From assembly GCA_900168235.1 (NCBI GenBank), contig FUZG01000002.1, positions 124,001 to 188,000 of the forward strand: 64,000 nucleotides of DNA. The letters run 5' to 3'. The notes beneath the pieces were generated by a model. It had not been told where the DNA came from, searched no databases, and worked only from the letters and a program-made list of their open reading frames with translations. Positions 18,338-27,399 of the stretch are shown here, one piece after another (the stretch's first letter is position 1; the number at the start of each line of letters is the position of its first letter). The position numbers were made by a program, and so were the translations under genes. The stretch comes from Lachnospiraceae bacterium (GTDB taxonomy: Bacteria; Bacillota; Clostridia; Lachnospirales; Lachnospiraceae).

Positions 18338-19185
18338 TGGAAGCTTCAGAAAGAGATGAAAAGTTTACATGGAAAAGGGCAGTGATACAGGTGCTCATGA
18401 CAATAGTGGCTGCGGTCTTTCTTTTTCCGGTACTGATAATACTTAATTATTCATTCAAGACCAAAAAGGAACTCTACCTTAGTAACCCGCTGTCACTTCC
18501 GGTTTCGCTGCAGCTTGGCAATTACCAGAAAGCTTTTAAGAAGCTGGATATGTTAAGAACATATCCCAATACCATCATATATACATTTTTGTCTGTAGTG
18601 ATACTGGCGATGCTTTGCGGAGTGACTGCATGGGCGATAGCCAGATGTCATCATAAGATCTTCAAATTTTTGTATCTGTACTTTGTGATCGGTATTCTGC
18701 TGCCATATCAGGCATTGTTCCTCTCCATATTTATAGTTGGTAATAAGCTTGGAATGGTAAATACGCGTCCAGGAATCATTTTTATGTATGTTGCGACTGG
18801 GATTTCTTTTGGTATTTTCCTGATGAACAGTTTTATGTCAACTGTTCCGGTAGAGCTTGAGGAAGCAGCAAAGATTGACGGATGCAGTATTTATAAGATT
18901 TATTTCGTGGTTGTCATGCCGCTTTTAAAACCTGCGCTGGCAACACTGGTAATAATGCAGGCTTTCCAGATCTGGAATGATTTTTTGATGGCAAATCTTT
19001 ACCTGAGTGATAAGGGCTTAAAAACACTAACAGTTTCGATACAGTCACTTTTTTCGGCGCAGTCCAGTGACTATACAACAGCAATAGCTGCTATAGTTTT
19101 ATCTGTAGTGCCTATCGCTGCACTGTTTTTAAGTCTGCAAAAGTATTTTATTAAAGGTATGACTGTGGGAGCAGTTAAAGGCTGA
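18337..19185 (+). CDS. Sugar ABC transporter permease (MalG/UgpE type)
   Basis: 282 residues, six membrane spans, with the EAA loop EEAAKIDGCSIYKIYFVVVMPLL at about 174-196. Partner of the preceding permease; translation is coupled through a one-base overlap (TAATG). Together they probably import an alpha-galactoside-containing oligosaccharide, given the GH36 gene that follows, but the substrate is inferred only from context. Confidence 0.95.
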   Translation: MEASERDEKFTWKRAVIQVLMTIVAAVFLFPVLIILNYSFKTKKELYLSNPLSLPVSLQLGNYQKAFKKLDMLRTYPNTIIYTFLSVVILAMLCGVTAWAIARCHHKIFKFLYLYFVIGILLPYQALFLSIFIVGNKLGMVNTRPGIIFMYVATGISFGIFLMNSFMSTVPVELEEAAKIDGCSIYKIYFVVVMPLLKPALATLVIMQAFQIWNDFLMANLYLSDKGLKTLTVSIQSLFSAQSSDYTTAIAAIVLSVVPIAALFLSLQKYFIKGMTVGAVKG

Positions 19186-19209
19186 GTCATATAGAGGAGC
19201 GTATTTGAA

Positions 19210-21357
19210 ATGGGACTTGAATTGGTTGGAGAATATCGTCTTGGAGATATGCGGGCGCGCTATATAAAAGATGAACGTGGAATCGTTAGCCTGCAGCTGC
19301 TTCCGGGGAATAAGACTGTTTCTGCAGAGGATTCATTGGGGACGGGATCGATAAAGAAGAATATTCAGAATGAAAATCTGGTCCAGCTTCATATATCGGG
19401 AGATACCTACAATGAAGCGTATGCAGGCGGTATTTCCATGAGAAACGGTGAATCTGTGAGACGGATGCTGTTTGAAAAGCAGGAAAAGGAAGAAAAAGAC
19501 GGAAGTATCTGCATACACACTTTCTTAAGAGATGAAAGGGGATACAGGACCGAGCATATTCTTACTCATGTTAAAGATGCACCTTACGTTGTGATAAGGT
19601 GCGTATTTTGCAATGAAAGTCATGAAAAAGTATCACTTGAAATGTTTGAGAGTTTTTCGCTTGGGGGACTGACACCATATGAAGACAATGACAGTCCTGA
19701 GGCACTGGAGCTCATCAGAATACGCAGTGTATGGAGCAGTGAAGGAAAGGTGGACAGGAGGAGTGCTGAGGATCTGCTTTTGGAAACAGCATGGAGCCCT
19801 CACGCAGTCAGATGCGAAAGGTATGGTCAGGCAGGATCGCTTCCTGTTAATCACTGGTTTCCCTTTGGCGCTGTTTATGACAAGAAAAATAAGGTGTGGT
19901 GGGGCGCTGAGATAGCACATAATGCATCGTGGCAGATGGAGTTTTACAGAAAAGATGATGGACTGGGATTCAGCGGCGGACTTGCAGACCGGGAACTCGG
20001 ACATTGGATGAAGATCATCGCACCGGGTGAAAAGTTTGAAACTCCTGAGGCGGTCGTATCAACTGCATGTACGGATTCGCTGGATGATTTCACGGCGCGT
20101 CTCACCCGGTATGGACTGGACCGCTGGACTGAAGGTCTTATAGAAAATCCACAAGAAAACGAACTTCCGCTTATTTTTAATGAATACTGTACAACCTGGG
20201 GAAATCCTTCTCATGAGAATATCAATGAGATCCTAAAGGCGTTAAAGGGCAGGGGATTTTCATATTTTGTGATAGATTGCGGCTGGTATAAGCAGGAAGG
20301 AATCCCGTGGGACCGCGGAATGGGAGATTATGAGGTGTCGCCCATACTATTCCCGGACGGATTGCAGAAGACTGTGGACATGATACGTGAGGAGGGTTAT
20401 GTCCCGGGAATTTGGTTTGAAATAGAGAATGTGGCGGAAAAGGCAAAAGCATATCAGCAGACAGAGCACCTGTTAAAGAAAGACGGGAATGTGCTCACTA
20501 CGTATTTTAGAAGATTCTGGGATATGAGAGATTCTTGGGTACAGGATTATCTCCGGGAAAAGGTTATTGGCACGTTAAAGAAGTATGGATTTGGCTATAT
20601 GAAGATGGATTGTAATGAAACCATCGGAATAGGCTGTGACGGTGCGGAATCACTGGGAGAAGGTCTGAGGAGCGATATTGAAGCTGCTACTGATTTTATA
20701 AGAGAGATAAAGCATGAAGTGCCCGGTATCATTCTTGAAAACTGCGCTTCGGGCGGACATCGGCTGGAACCTTTGATGATGAGCCTCTGCAGTATGGCAT
20801 CTTTTTCCGACGCTCATGAATGTCCGGAGATACCTCTTATCGCAGCAGGGCTTCATAGAGTTATCCATCCCGTGCAGAGCCAGATATGGGCAGTGATAAG
20901 AAAGACAGATTCTGTGCAGAGGATAGCATATTCATTATCAGCGGCAATGCTCGGAAGACTTTGTCTGTCAGGAGATGTGACAGACCTGGAGAAAGAGCAA
21001 TGGGATATATTGCAGGAAGGTCTTGATTTCTATAAGAAAGCAGTACCTGCGATACGTGACGGAAGATCGCATATCTATGGGTCAGAGACAGGATCGATCC
21101 GGCATCCGAAGGGCTGGCAGGCGGTTGTGAGAGAAGCAGAAAATTGCATGCTGGCAGTCATTCATACTTTTGATGGAGAGCTTCCTGATAAAATTCAGAT
21201 CCCTATTTCAAAAAGGTCATATAAAAAGGTCAAGATCGAGATTTATCAGAGCGCAGAACATGACATCAGGTTTGAAGACGAGAGCCTGACAATAGAGAGT
21301 ATTGGTAAAAATTGGGAAGGTATGGCTATCCTGGTGCACTTGGAGGAGAGAAAATGA
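19210..21357 (+). CDS. GH36 glycosidase, alpha-galactosidase-like
   Basis: 715 residues, no signal peptide, so cytoplasmic. N-terminal beta-rich domain to about 310, then the TIM barrel: FVIDCGWYKQEG, GIWFEIENV, YMKMDCNE with nucleophile Asp467, ENCASGGHR, and SFSDAHE with acid/base Asp534, then a short beta C-terminal domain. GH36 enzymes are retaining alpha-galactosidases or alpha-N-acetylgalactosaminidases. The motif contexts differ from the classical KWDMNR and SDxxDA, so specificity is open. It should cleave sugars brought in by the ABC transporter encoded just upstream. Its stop overlaps the next gene's ATG (ATGA). Confidence 0.88.
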   Translation: MGLELVGEYRLGDMRARYIKDERGIVSLQLLPGNKTVSAEDSLGTGSIKKNIQNENLVQLHISGDTYNEAYAGGISMRNGESVRRMLFEKQEKEEKDGSICIHTFLRDERGYRTEHILTHVKDAPYVVIRCVFCNESHEKVSLEMFESFSLGGLTPYEDNDSPEALELIRIRSVWSSEGKVDRRSAEDLLLETAWSPHAVRCERYGQAGSLPVNHWFPFGAVYDKKNKVWWGAEIAHNASWQMEFYRKDDGLGFSGGLADRELGHWMKIIAPGEKFETPEAVVSTACTDSLDDFTARLTRYGLDRWTEGLIENPQENELPLIFNEYCTTWGNPSHENINEILKALKGRGFSYFVIDCGWYKQEGIPWDRGMGDYEVSPILFPDGLQKTVDMIREEGYVPGIWFEIENVAEKAKAYQQTEHLLKKDGNVLTTYFRRFWDMRDSWVQDYLREKVIGTLKKYGFGYMKMDCNETIGIGCDGAESLGEGLRSDIEAATDFIREIKHEVPGIILENCASGGHRLEPLMMSLCSMASFSDAHECPEIPLIAAGLHRVIHPVQSQIWAVIRKTDSVQRIAYSLSAAMLGRLCLSGDVTDLEKEQWDILQEGLDFYKKAVPAIRDGRSHIYGSETGSIRHPKGWQAVVREAENCMLAVIHTFDGELPDKIQIPISKRSYKKVKIEIYQSAEHDIRFEDESLTIESIGKNWEGMAILVHLEERK

Positions 21358-24300
21358 AAAGGAGAGGACTTTCAAGGAAAATCCTGACAGTATTTACGGC
21401 ATTGGCAATCACAGGACAGGCGGTTGGAACAGCAAATGTTTTTGCGGCTTCCGTATCTGAAAATGACCATGATGAAATGGGAGTACTTCAGGACATCGTT
21501 ATCGATAGTGATGAGAAAGAAGATACAGCGGATGATATAAAGCCGTATTATGAATTTGATTTTGAAAATGAATTGGTATCCGGAAATAAGGTATATAACA
21601 GAAAAAATCTGGATGGTGAAGAATGTGCGGAAATAGGCGGAAAAAATGCTGAGATCATTTTTGATAAGGAAAGAGGATCTGATGTGCTTTTTCTCCCCGG
21701 AGGAACAACATCCTCAGGATACCTTACACTTCCGGATGATATGTTTATGCAGGGACTTCAGGGCTTTACACTGAGTTTTTGGGTAAAAGCTGCGGCGGAC
21801 GGAAGCTCATCAACACATTATCAGCGTATATTTGAGTCTTCGCCTACAGAACTTGGAAAATATTATCAGGGGGTTACAGGAAGCTGGGCAGATCCGGAGT
21901 TTACCTTTGTTATCGGCGGAGGGGATGAAGCAGATACCAGGTATGACGCATGTATCAATACCTCTGATAAGACAAAAGGCCGTCTGGAATGGGGACGGGT
22001 TCTTGGCAGCGGAAAATGGGATTATGTGACAGTGAGTGTCACACCGGACAGTTACAATGTTTATATAAACGGAAACAGTATTTCTGTGGCAGATCTATCA
22101 GGCAATAAAGAAAAAGCTCTAAAGGGATTTTTTGAAGAAATCGGAAGCTTTAAGAACAGCTCTTTAGGACAGTCTGTATATACATCGGATGCTAATGCGC
22201 GGGCATATTTTGATGATTTCCGCTTCTATCGGACAGCGCTTACCGAGGAAGAAGCTAAAGCAATTTATACAGATGAATACAAGGGAGAGAAAGAAGAGGA
22301 AATAGACTACGGTGATAAGGTCGCTCTTGAATTTGATACGACAGATTCTAAAGGCGATATGTTTCATGGTTCAACAGGATTCCTTTATGGAATCAGTGAG
22401 GTAGGTGTTCCCTCTTATGATCTCGTAAGCGCGCTTAAACCCGGGATACTTATACAAAAAGCACCGGACGGGAAGCAGCATCCGTCGGGAGATGCTTACA
22501 GGCTTACAGATTATCTTAAGAATGCAGGCGTAAAAAATATTCAGATCTATCTCCAGGATTATTATCTTGAGTGGCCATATGAATACAGTGGAATAGATGA
22601 TTATCAGGCAAAGGTTGAAAAAATTGTAAAGAAGAATGTTGCAGGAAAATCGGATGAAGAAAAGGCAATGTCCAGTTATGTGCTTTTCAATGAGCCTGAT
22701 CAGATCTGGTACAGCAGCAACGGTTCTAAATTTACGAGTTTTTGCAAGGATTGGAAGACCATTTATGACACAGTGAAAGAGATTGATCCCGATGCAAAGA
22801 CTGCAGGACCGAATTTTGCATCCTTTAATGTATCTTCATACGAGAATTTCTTTAAGTACTGTGCTGAAAATAACTGCCTTCCGGAAATAATCACATGGCA
22901 TGATCTGGCAAAGGGTAAGCTCACGGGATTCTATAGTGAGCTTGCAAGCGTAAAGAGCATGGTCAGTGAATATTATAAAAACTCCGGTATTGAGCCAAAG
23001 ATTTTTGTTAATGAAACCGTGAACTTTGAAGATATTGGTGTTCCCGGAACTCTTGTAAACTGGCTTTCTATTTATGAAGAGAATGATACATATGCATCCC
23101 TTCCCTACTGGGGCCTGGCAAATTCGCTGAATGAGCTGGCAGCGGGAGAAAATGAGCCTAACAGCGCATGGTGGGTGTACCGCTGGTACGCTGAGATGCA
23201 GGGATACAAGACTTCGCTTAAGACATTCAACATTAATAATCCTTCTTCATCTAAGAAAGGCGACAGATTATATGGTCTGTGCAGTGTTGATGAGGATAAT
23301 GAGACAGTAATGGCGCTTTTTGGCGGGCATAAAGGCGAACAGAATATTACTCTTAAAAATATTGGAAAACTTGCTGCTTTCAATAAATCAGAGAAGGTAC
23401 ACGTTAAGATATACAGGAGCAGATATTCGGGGCAACAGGGATTTTCTATACCTGATGTTGTTGTGGATGAAGATTTTAACATCGGTGAAAACAGAGCACT
23501 GTCACTTGTGAGAGATGACTGTGATCTTATGGATGCATATTTTGCAGTGATCACACCGTCTGAAGGAAAAGGAGTTTCAGGAAAGATATCTGAATGGATG
23601 GAAACCTATGAAGCAGAGGACGCAGAGCTTTTGGGAAGTGCGGCTTCATATACAAGAACAGGCGGAAGTGATCTCGCGAGATCTAACAGAGCAGATGTAG
23701 GAGGAATTTATTCTGAACAGGATGGTGTGAAATTCACTGTAGATGTACCGTCTGATGGAAAGTACACAGCCAAAATCTATTATTCTGTTGCAGCTCCTTA
23801 TGTGGATGCAAAAACTCTTGAGATAGATCCAAAGGGTCAAAATCGTGCGATCGGAAAATTAGTTCAGCATAAACTTGTAGTTGATGATGATAGTTCTACT
23901 GAGCAGATACTCACATATGCTTCAACGGTTAAGAGTGGATATTATAACTATGCTGAGGCAGAGGTTTCGCTCACAGCAGGAACACATACGCTTACATTTA
24001 CGCATTATGGTGCCAGTCAAAAAAATGTAAGTGCTAGCATACGTGTTGCAGCATCGCTGGATAAACTTGATCTGGTCCATAACGATGCGGAAACAGCTGC
24101 TGAGGGCAGGGTGTCGTTTGAAGAAATGCCCGGGGAATCATATAAAACAGGTCATACTATGGAAGGCTACACCGGAAACGGATATGTGACAGGAAATGGC
24201 AGTATAGAAGTTGTAGCAGCGGTACCGGAAGATGGTCTTTACGATGTGGATCTGAAATATGCAGTATCAGGGAATGCATCGGTATCTCTTTCAAAGAAGG

Positions 24301-26420
24301 TGCTGGATTACGGTAAGGATGCATCTGCAAAAGCGGAGCTTGGTGTAAAGGAGATCCTATTAGCAGATAAGACGTTATCATCATCTGATGAAAACTTTGT
24401 ATCAACAAGCTTAGGAAAAGTATCGCTGAAAGCAGGCATAAATACTCTGGTAATCAATAGTGATAAGGCAATTTGTCTTGATGAAATGGTATTGAGAAAG
24501 GATGAAGCTGCAACGGAAGGAGCGTCTGTTACTTTTGAGGCAGAAAATGGAACGGTAAATGGAAATGTAAAGGTTATAACAAATGATCATGCATCAGGCT
24601 CACGTCTTGTAGATGGAATTGGCGGAGGAGATGTCAATAGTACACTTACAATGGAAGTTGATGCACCGACAGACGGAATGTATACGTTTTCCATGTTCTA
24701 CACAAATGATGAGCCCGCACCTGTTATGAAGACAAAATCCGGAGCGGCATATGTTCATCCTTATAATACAGATCTTGTAGAGAGATATGCGCAGATCAGT
24801 GTAAATGGAAAGGAACCGGAAACGGTTTACTTCAGGAACACTTTCTCTTGGGATGTGATTCGCAACCAGATCCTTGATGTGGAGCTTAAGGCTGGAAAGA
24901 ATAAGATCGTATTTTCTAATGACAATTCTTATAAGTTTAGTGAATTGCAGGATGATTATGCACCGCGCTTTGATAAATTTGTAATTACGCCGGTAAGCGT
25001 TGATTCTGATTATGTACCGGAGATTGATAAGACAGCTCTTTATAAAGCGATTCAGAAAGCTGCATCTTACTATGCGGATAATTATACAAAAAGCTCATAT
25101 GAAAAGCTTAATGGAGTGAGACAGGCAGCAGAGAAACTGTATTCGTCTGAAAATCCCGATAAGGAAGAGATCAGTGAAGTGATCGATGAGCTGAACAGTG
25201 CAGAGCTGGGGCTTGTGAGCCTGGTTTCTATACGGAATACGCTGGCAAATCTTAAAAACTACGATGAAGCTGAATTTACAGCTTCCAGCTGGAAAAAACT
25301 CCTGAAATCGAAGAAGGCTGCAGAGAGTATGATCTCAAAGAATGATGCAGGACGTGAAGAGGTCGATTCAGCAGAGCAGGCTGTCAAGGATGCGGTAAGT
25401 GCCCTTAAAGAGAAATATCCGCTGATCAATAATTCAGAAGGTACTGTTACTTCTGATGCAAATAAGGAAAGTCATCCTGAGTATGCATGGAACGGTGATT
25501 CATCAACATATCCGGATCTTGTGGATGACAATGGAGGATGGAACTCTGCCGCAGCATGGACACAGATTGCATTTGAGGAGGAGAAACAGATCAGCAGGAT
25601 TTCTTTTGCGAACAGAAGCGGATTTTTAGATCGTCTGGTGGGAGGCGTATTCTACGGGTCAAATGATGGAAAGAACTATGATGAACTTTATACTATAAAG
25701 TCTGCTGCGGAAGGTTATAACACAATTCTTTTCGAGGAGCCGGTGAGCTATAGATATATAAGATACAATTCGCCGGCAAACTGTTATCTGAATATTGCAG
25801 ATATCCGTCTGTATGGAATGGCAGTTGAGGATAAAGAAGATGATAACAATGATGATCCGGCAGTAGATCCGGGGAATGACCCCGTAGTAGATCCCGGCGA
25901 GGGGAAGAAGGAGGATCCTGCTGAAGAAGGAAAAGAGAATGTATTTATCCCTGCGACACCGGAAAACGATGTAATCACTGACAGCATGAGTGATGCGCTG
26001 CTGGTTGCAGGTAAAACATATAAGATCAATCTGAGCTTTTCTTTGAAAAAGTATGTGCTGGATAAAAATGAGAAGAAAATAATAAGCGTTTCAAGAAAAG
26101 GTAAAGTTAAAGTTAAGAAGTCAGGAATCGTGACACTGGAAGCCATTGGAAAGAATGGTGAATCCAAGACATTCACGATTTATGCAGAAAAGCCTAAGGC
26201 AGTAAAGAAATCGGCATCTGTAGGAGATTCATTTAATGTATCGGAGCTTGTGAGCGGCGTGAATTATTCGAAGCCTGTTTCGGTAAAATCAGGAAATCCC
26301 AAGATTGCATCTGTTGATGCTAATGGAAAGGTTACAATTCTTAAAAAAGGAACTGTGAAGATATCGATCTCATACGGAAGCAAGAAAACAACTATAAACA
26401 GCAGGATAAAAATAAAGTAA
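21354..26420 (+). CDS. Secreted 1688-residue multidomain clan-A glycosidase-like protein
   Basis: Signal peptide (about 1-34, ending VFAAS), LamG/concanavalin-like domain (about 60-310, closing with FDDFRFYRTALTEEEAKAIY), TIM-barrel glycosidase domain (about 325-770) with acid/base candidate Glu447 in LFNEPD and nucleophile candidate Glu554 in FVNETV, then CBM35/CBM6-like modules (YEAEDAELLG..., about 770-1225), two FIVAR-like helical repeats (about 1225-1355), an F5/8C (CBM32-like) domain (about 1360-1480), an Asp/Pro-rich linker and two Ig-like BIG2-type modules to the end. No LPXTG anchor. The barrel recalls GH39 but I cannot name the family. It probably opens a galactose-bearing glycan outside the cell. 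GGAGGAGAGA precedes ATG 21354; a longer frame from 21312 lacks a signal peptide start. Confidence 0.85.
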   Translation: MKRRGLSRKILTVFTALAITGQAVGTANVFAASVSENDHDEMGVLQDIVIDSDEKEDTADDIKPYYEFDFENELVSGNKVYNRKNLDGEECAEIGGKNAEIIFDKERGSDVLFLPGGTTSSGYLTLPDDMFMQGLQGFTLSFWVKAAADGSSSTHYQRIFESSPTELGKYYQGVTGSWADPEFTFVIGGGDEADTRYDACINTSDKTKGRLEWGRVLGSGKWDYVTVSVTPDSYNVYINGNSISVADLSGNKEKALKGFFEEIGSFKNSSLGQSVYTSDANARAYFDDFRFYRTALTEEEAKAIYTDEYKGEKEEEIDYGDKVALEFDTTDSKGDMFHGSTGFLYGISEVGVPSYDLVSALKPGILIQKAPDGKQHPSGDAYRLTDYLKNAGVKNIQIYLQDYYLEWPYEYSGIDDYQAKVEKIVKKNVAGKSDEEKAMSSYVLFNEPDQIWYSSNGSKFTSFCKDWKTIYDTVKEIDPDAKTAGPNFASFNVSSYENFFKYCAENNCLPEIITWHDLAKGKLTGFYSELASVKSMVSEYYKNSGIEPKIFVNETVNFEDIGVPGTLVNWLSIYEENDTYASLPYWGLANSLNELAAGENEPNSAWWVYRWYAEMQGYKTSLKTFNINNPSSSKKGDRLYGLCSVDEDNETVMALFGGHKGEQNITLKNIGKLAAFNKSEKVHVKIYRSRYSGQQGFSIPDVVVDEDFNIGENRALSLVRDDCDLMDAYFAVITPSEGKGVSGKISEWMETYEAEDAELLGSAASYTRTGGSDLARSNRADVGGIYSEQDGVKFTVDVPSDGKYTAKIYYSVAAPYVDAKTLEIDPKGQNRAIGKLVQHKLVVDDDSSTEQILTYASTVKSGYYNYAEAEVSLTAGTHTLTFTHYGASQKNVSASIRVAASLDKLDLVHNDAETAAEGRVSFEEMPGESYKTGHTMEGYTGNGYVTGNGSIEVVAAVPEDGLYDVDLKYAVSGNASVSLSKKVLDYGKDASAKAELGVKEILLADKTLSSSDENFVSTSLGKVSLKAGINTLVINSDKAICLDEMVLRKDEAATEGASVTFEAENGTVNGNVKVITNDHASGSRLVDGIGGGDVNSTLTMEVDAPTDGMYTFSMFYTNDEPAPVMKTKSGAAYVHPYNTDLVERYAQISVNGKEPETVYFRNTFSWDVIRNQILDVELKAGKNKIVFSNDNSYKFSELQDDYAPRFDKFVITPVSVDSDYVPEIDKTALYKAIQKAASYYADNYTKSSYEKLNGVRQAAEKLYSSENPDKEEISEVIDELNSAELGLVSLVSIRNTLANLKNYDEAEFTASSWKKLLKSKKAAESMISKNDAGREEVDSAEQAVKDAVSALKEKYPLINNSEGTVTSDANKESHPEYAWNGDSSTYPDLVDDNGGWNSAAAWTQIAFEEEKQISRISFANRSGFLDRLVGGVFYGSNDGKNYDELYTIKSAAEGYNTILFEEPVSYRYIRYNSPANCYLNIADIRLYGMAVEDKEDDNNDDPAVDPGNDPVVDPGEGKKEDPAEEGKENVFIPATPENDVITDSMSDALLVAGKTYKINLSFSLKKYVLDKNEKKIISVSRKGKVKVKKSGIVTLEAIGKNGESKTFTIYAEKPKAVKKSASVGDSFNVSELVSGVNYSKPVSVKSGNPKIASVDANGKVTILKKGTVKISISYGSKKTTINSRIKIK

Positions 26421-26442
26421 GACTACCGGATATATTAATGGT

Positions 26443-26478
26443 AAAAAATCCGAGCGGGGCACACCGCTCGGATTTTTT
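26443..26478. terminator. Bidirectional terminator
   Basis: Six A, TCCGAGCGG, loop GGCACA, CCGCTCGGA, six T. It ends the large secreted protein gene on the plus strand and the gene at 26520-27134 on the minus strand. Confidence 0.95.
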
Positions 26479-26519
26479 CTTTGAAATTATGGTCTGTTCG
26501 GAATATAACAGGGTTTTTG

Positions 26520-27134
26520 TCATTCCGTTGAAGCGGAGTTCTTCCACTCGTTGAATTTCTGCTCAACAGCTTCGTAGGTTCGCTTGCTGATATCCGGGAG
26601 TTCTCTGCCCCAGCTCTTTGTAGCTTCTTCGAAACCTTTCTTAAATGCATCCAGAAGTTCGTCTGCCTTGGACGGATCATTACCTGAAAGTGCCTTAGCA
26701 AAATCAAGTATACGGTCGGAAGTCTGCTTTACTCCCCAGTATCCGTCCTCGGAGATATCCTCCTGAGCCTGCCTCTTTGTTTCTTCATCTACTTCAAAAT
26801 CGCCCGATGCGAGGAAACGCCACATTGCATCGTCATCGTTTGCGAGGGAATAGGATTTTCCCTGGCCTGATATAAGCTTTTCTACGATGGAACGAAGCTG
26901 CTCGGTACGCTTCTCTGCATCAGCTTGAAGTTGGGCGATGATGGAGTTTTTGCTGGTTGTCTTTGTGCCGGAGGAAACTGCTGAATCAACGCTTCCTTCA
27001 TAAACGGCACCGGATTCCTCCGCAAGAGATGATGCGGTCTTGGAAGAGTTTGTCTTTTTAGAAGTATCTGTGTTCTTATTATAGACTGCAGAAACCTCAG
27101 TCGTTACGCCTACTGAACTAATCTGATCAATCAT
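26520..27134 (-). CDS. Conserved Lachnospiraceae protein under a sigma-28-type promoter
   Basis: 204 residues, no membrane span or signal. The N-terminal 80 residues are Ser/Thr/Lys-rich and look disordered; the rest is helical (SIIAQLQADAEKRTEQLRSIVEKLISGQ, then EDISEDGYWGVKQTSDRILDFAKALSG, then AFKKGFEEATKSWGRELPDIS). I recall homologues in motile Clostridia carrying the automatic name hydrogenase-4 component G, which nothing in the sequence supports. The start is ATG 27134, 10 bases after AAGGAGGG; a longer frame from 27224 has no ribosome site. The TAAA-N15-ACCGATAT promoter upstream points to the flagellar regulon. Function unknown. Confidence 0.75.
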   Translation of the reverse strand: MIDQISSVGVTTEVSAVYNKNTDTSKKTNSSKTASSLAEESGAVYEGSVDSAVSSGTKTTSKNSIIAQLQADAEKRTEQLRSIVEKLISGQGKSYSLANDDDAMWRFLASGDFEVDEETKRQAQEDISEDGYWGVKQTSDRILDFAKALSGNDPSKADELLDAFKKGFEEATKSWGRELPDISKRTYEAVEQKFNEWKNSASTE

Positions 27135-27239
27135 AAAAACATCCCTCCTTGGTTTAGTGCAGTCATTCGACTGTATGGATAAAGTACATCCTAACCCGTG
27201 AAAAGCTTCTATTGGGTGTGACAATCCTTGTCTTCTTCT

Positions 27240-27266
27240 ATATCGGTATATTTTAAAAAAAATTTA
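27240..27266 (-). promoter_or_regulatory. Sigma-28 (SigD/FliA)-type promoter
   Basis: On the minus strand TAAA (27266-27263), exactly 15 bases, ACCGATAT (27247-27240). The consensus for SigD/FliA is TAAA-N15-GCCGATAA/T. It drives the gene starting at 27134, with a leader of about 100 bases. Confidence 0.75.
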
Positions 27267-27334
27267 GGGATTCTCAGCAATATTTGAAGTGAATTTTTAG
27301 AACATTTTTTGTTTATGTTTGAGTAGAATCGGTG

Positions 27335-27372
27335 GAAAAAAGCCTGCGGACGGTCAAAAACCGTTCGCAGGC
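27335..27372 (-). terminator. Terminator of the pyrC-plsC-phosphohexomutase strand
   Basis: GCCTGCGaACGG pairs with CCGTCCGCAGGC on the minus strand (12 bp with one G-T pair), followed by six T. Confidence 0.92.
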
Positions 27373-27399
27373 AAATTAGTTTTAAATGATATTTATATG

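Noticed and set aside
26520-27134. Hydrogenase-4 component
   Set aside because: The name is recalled from automatic annotations; the protein has no membrane spans or metal motifs of a hydrogenase.
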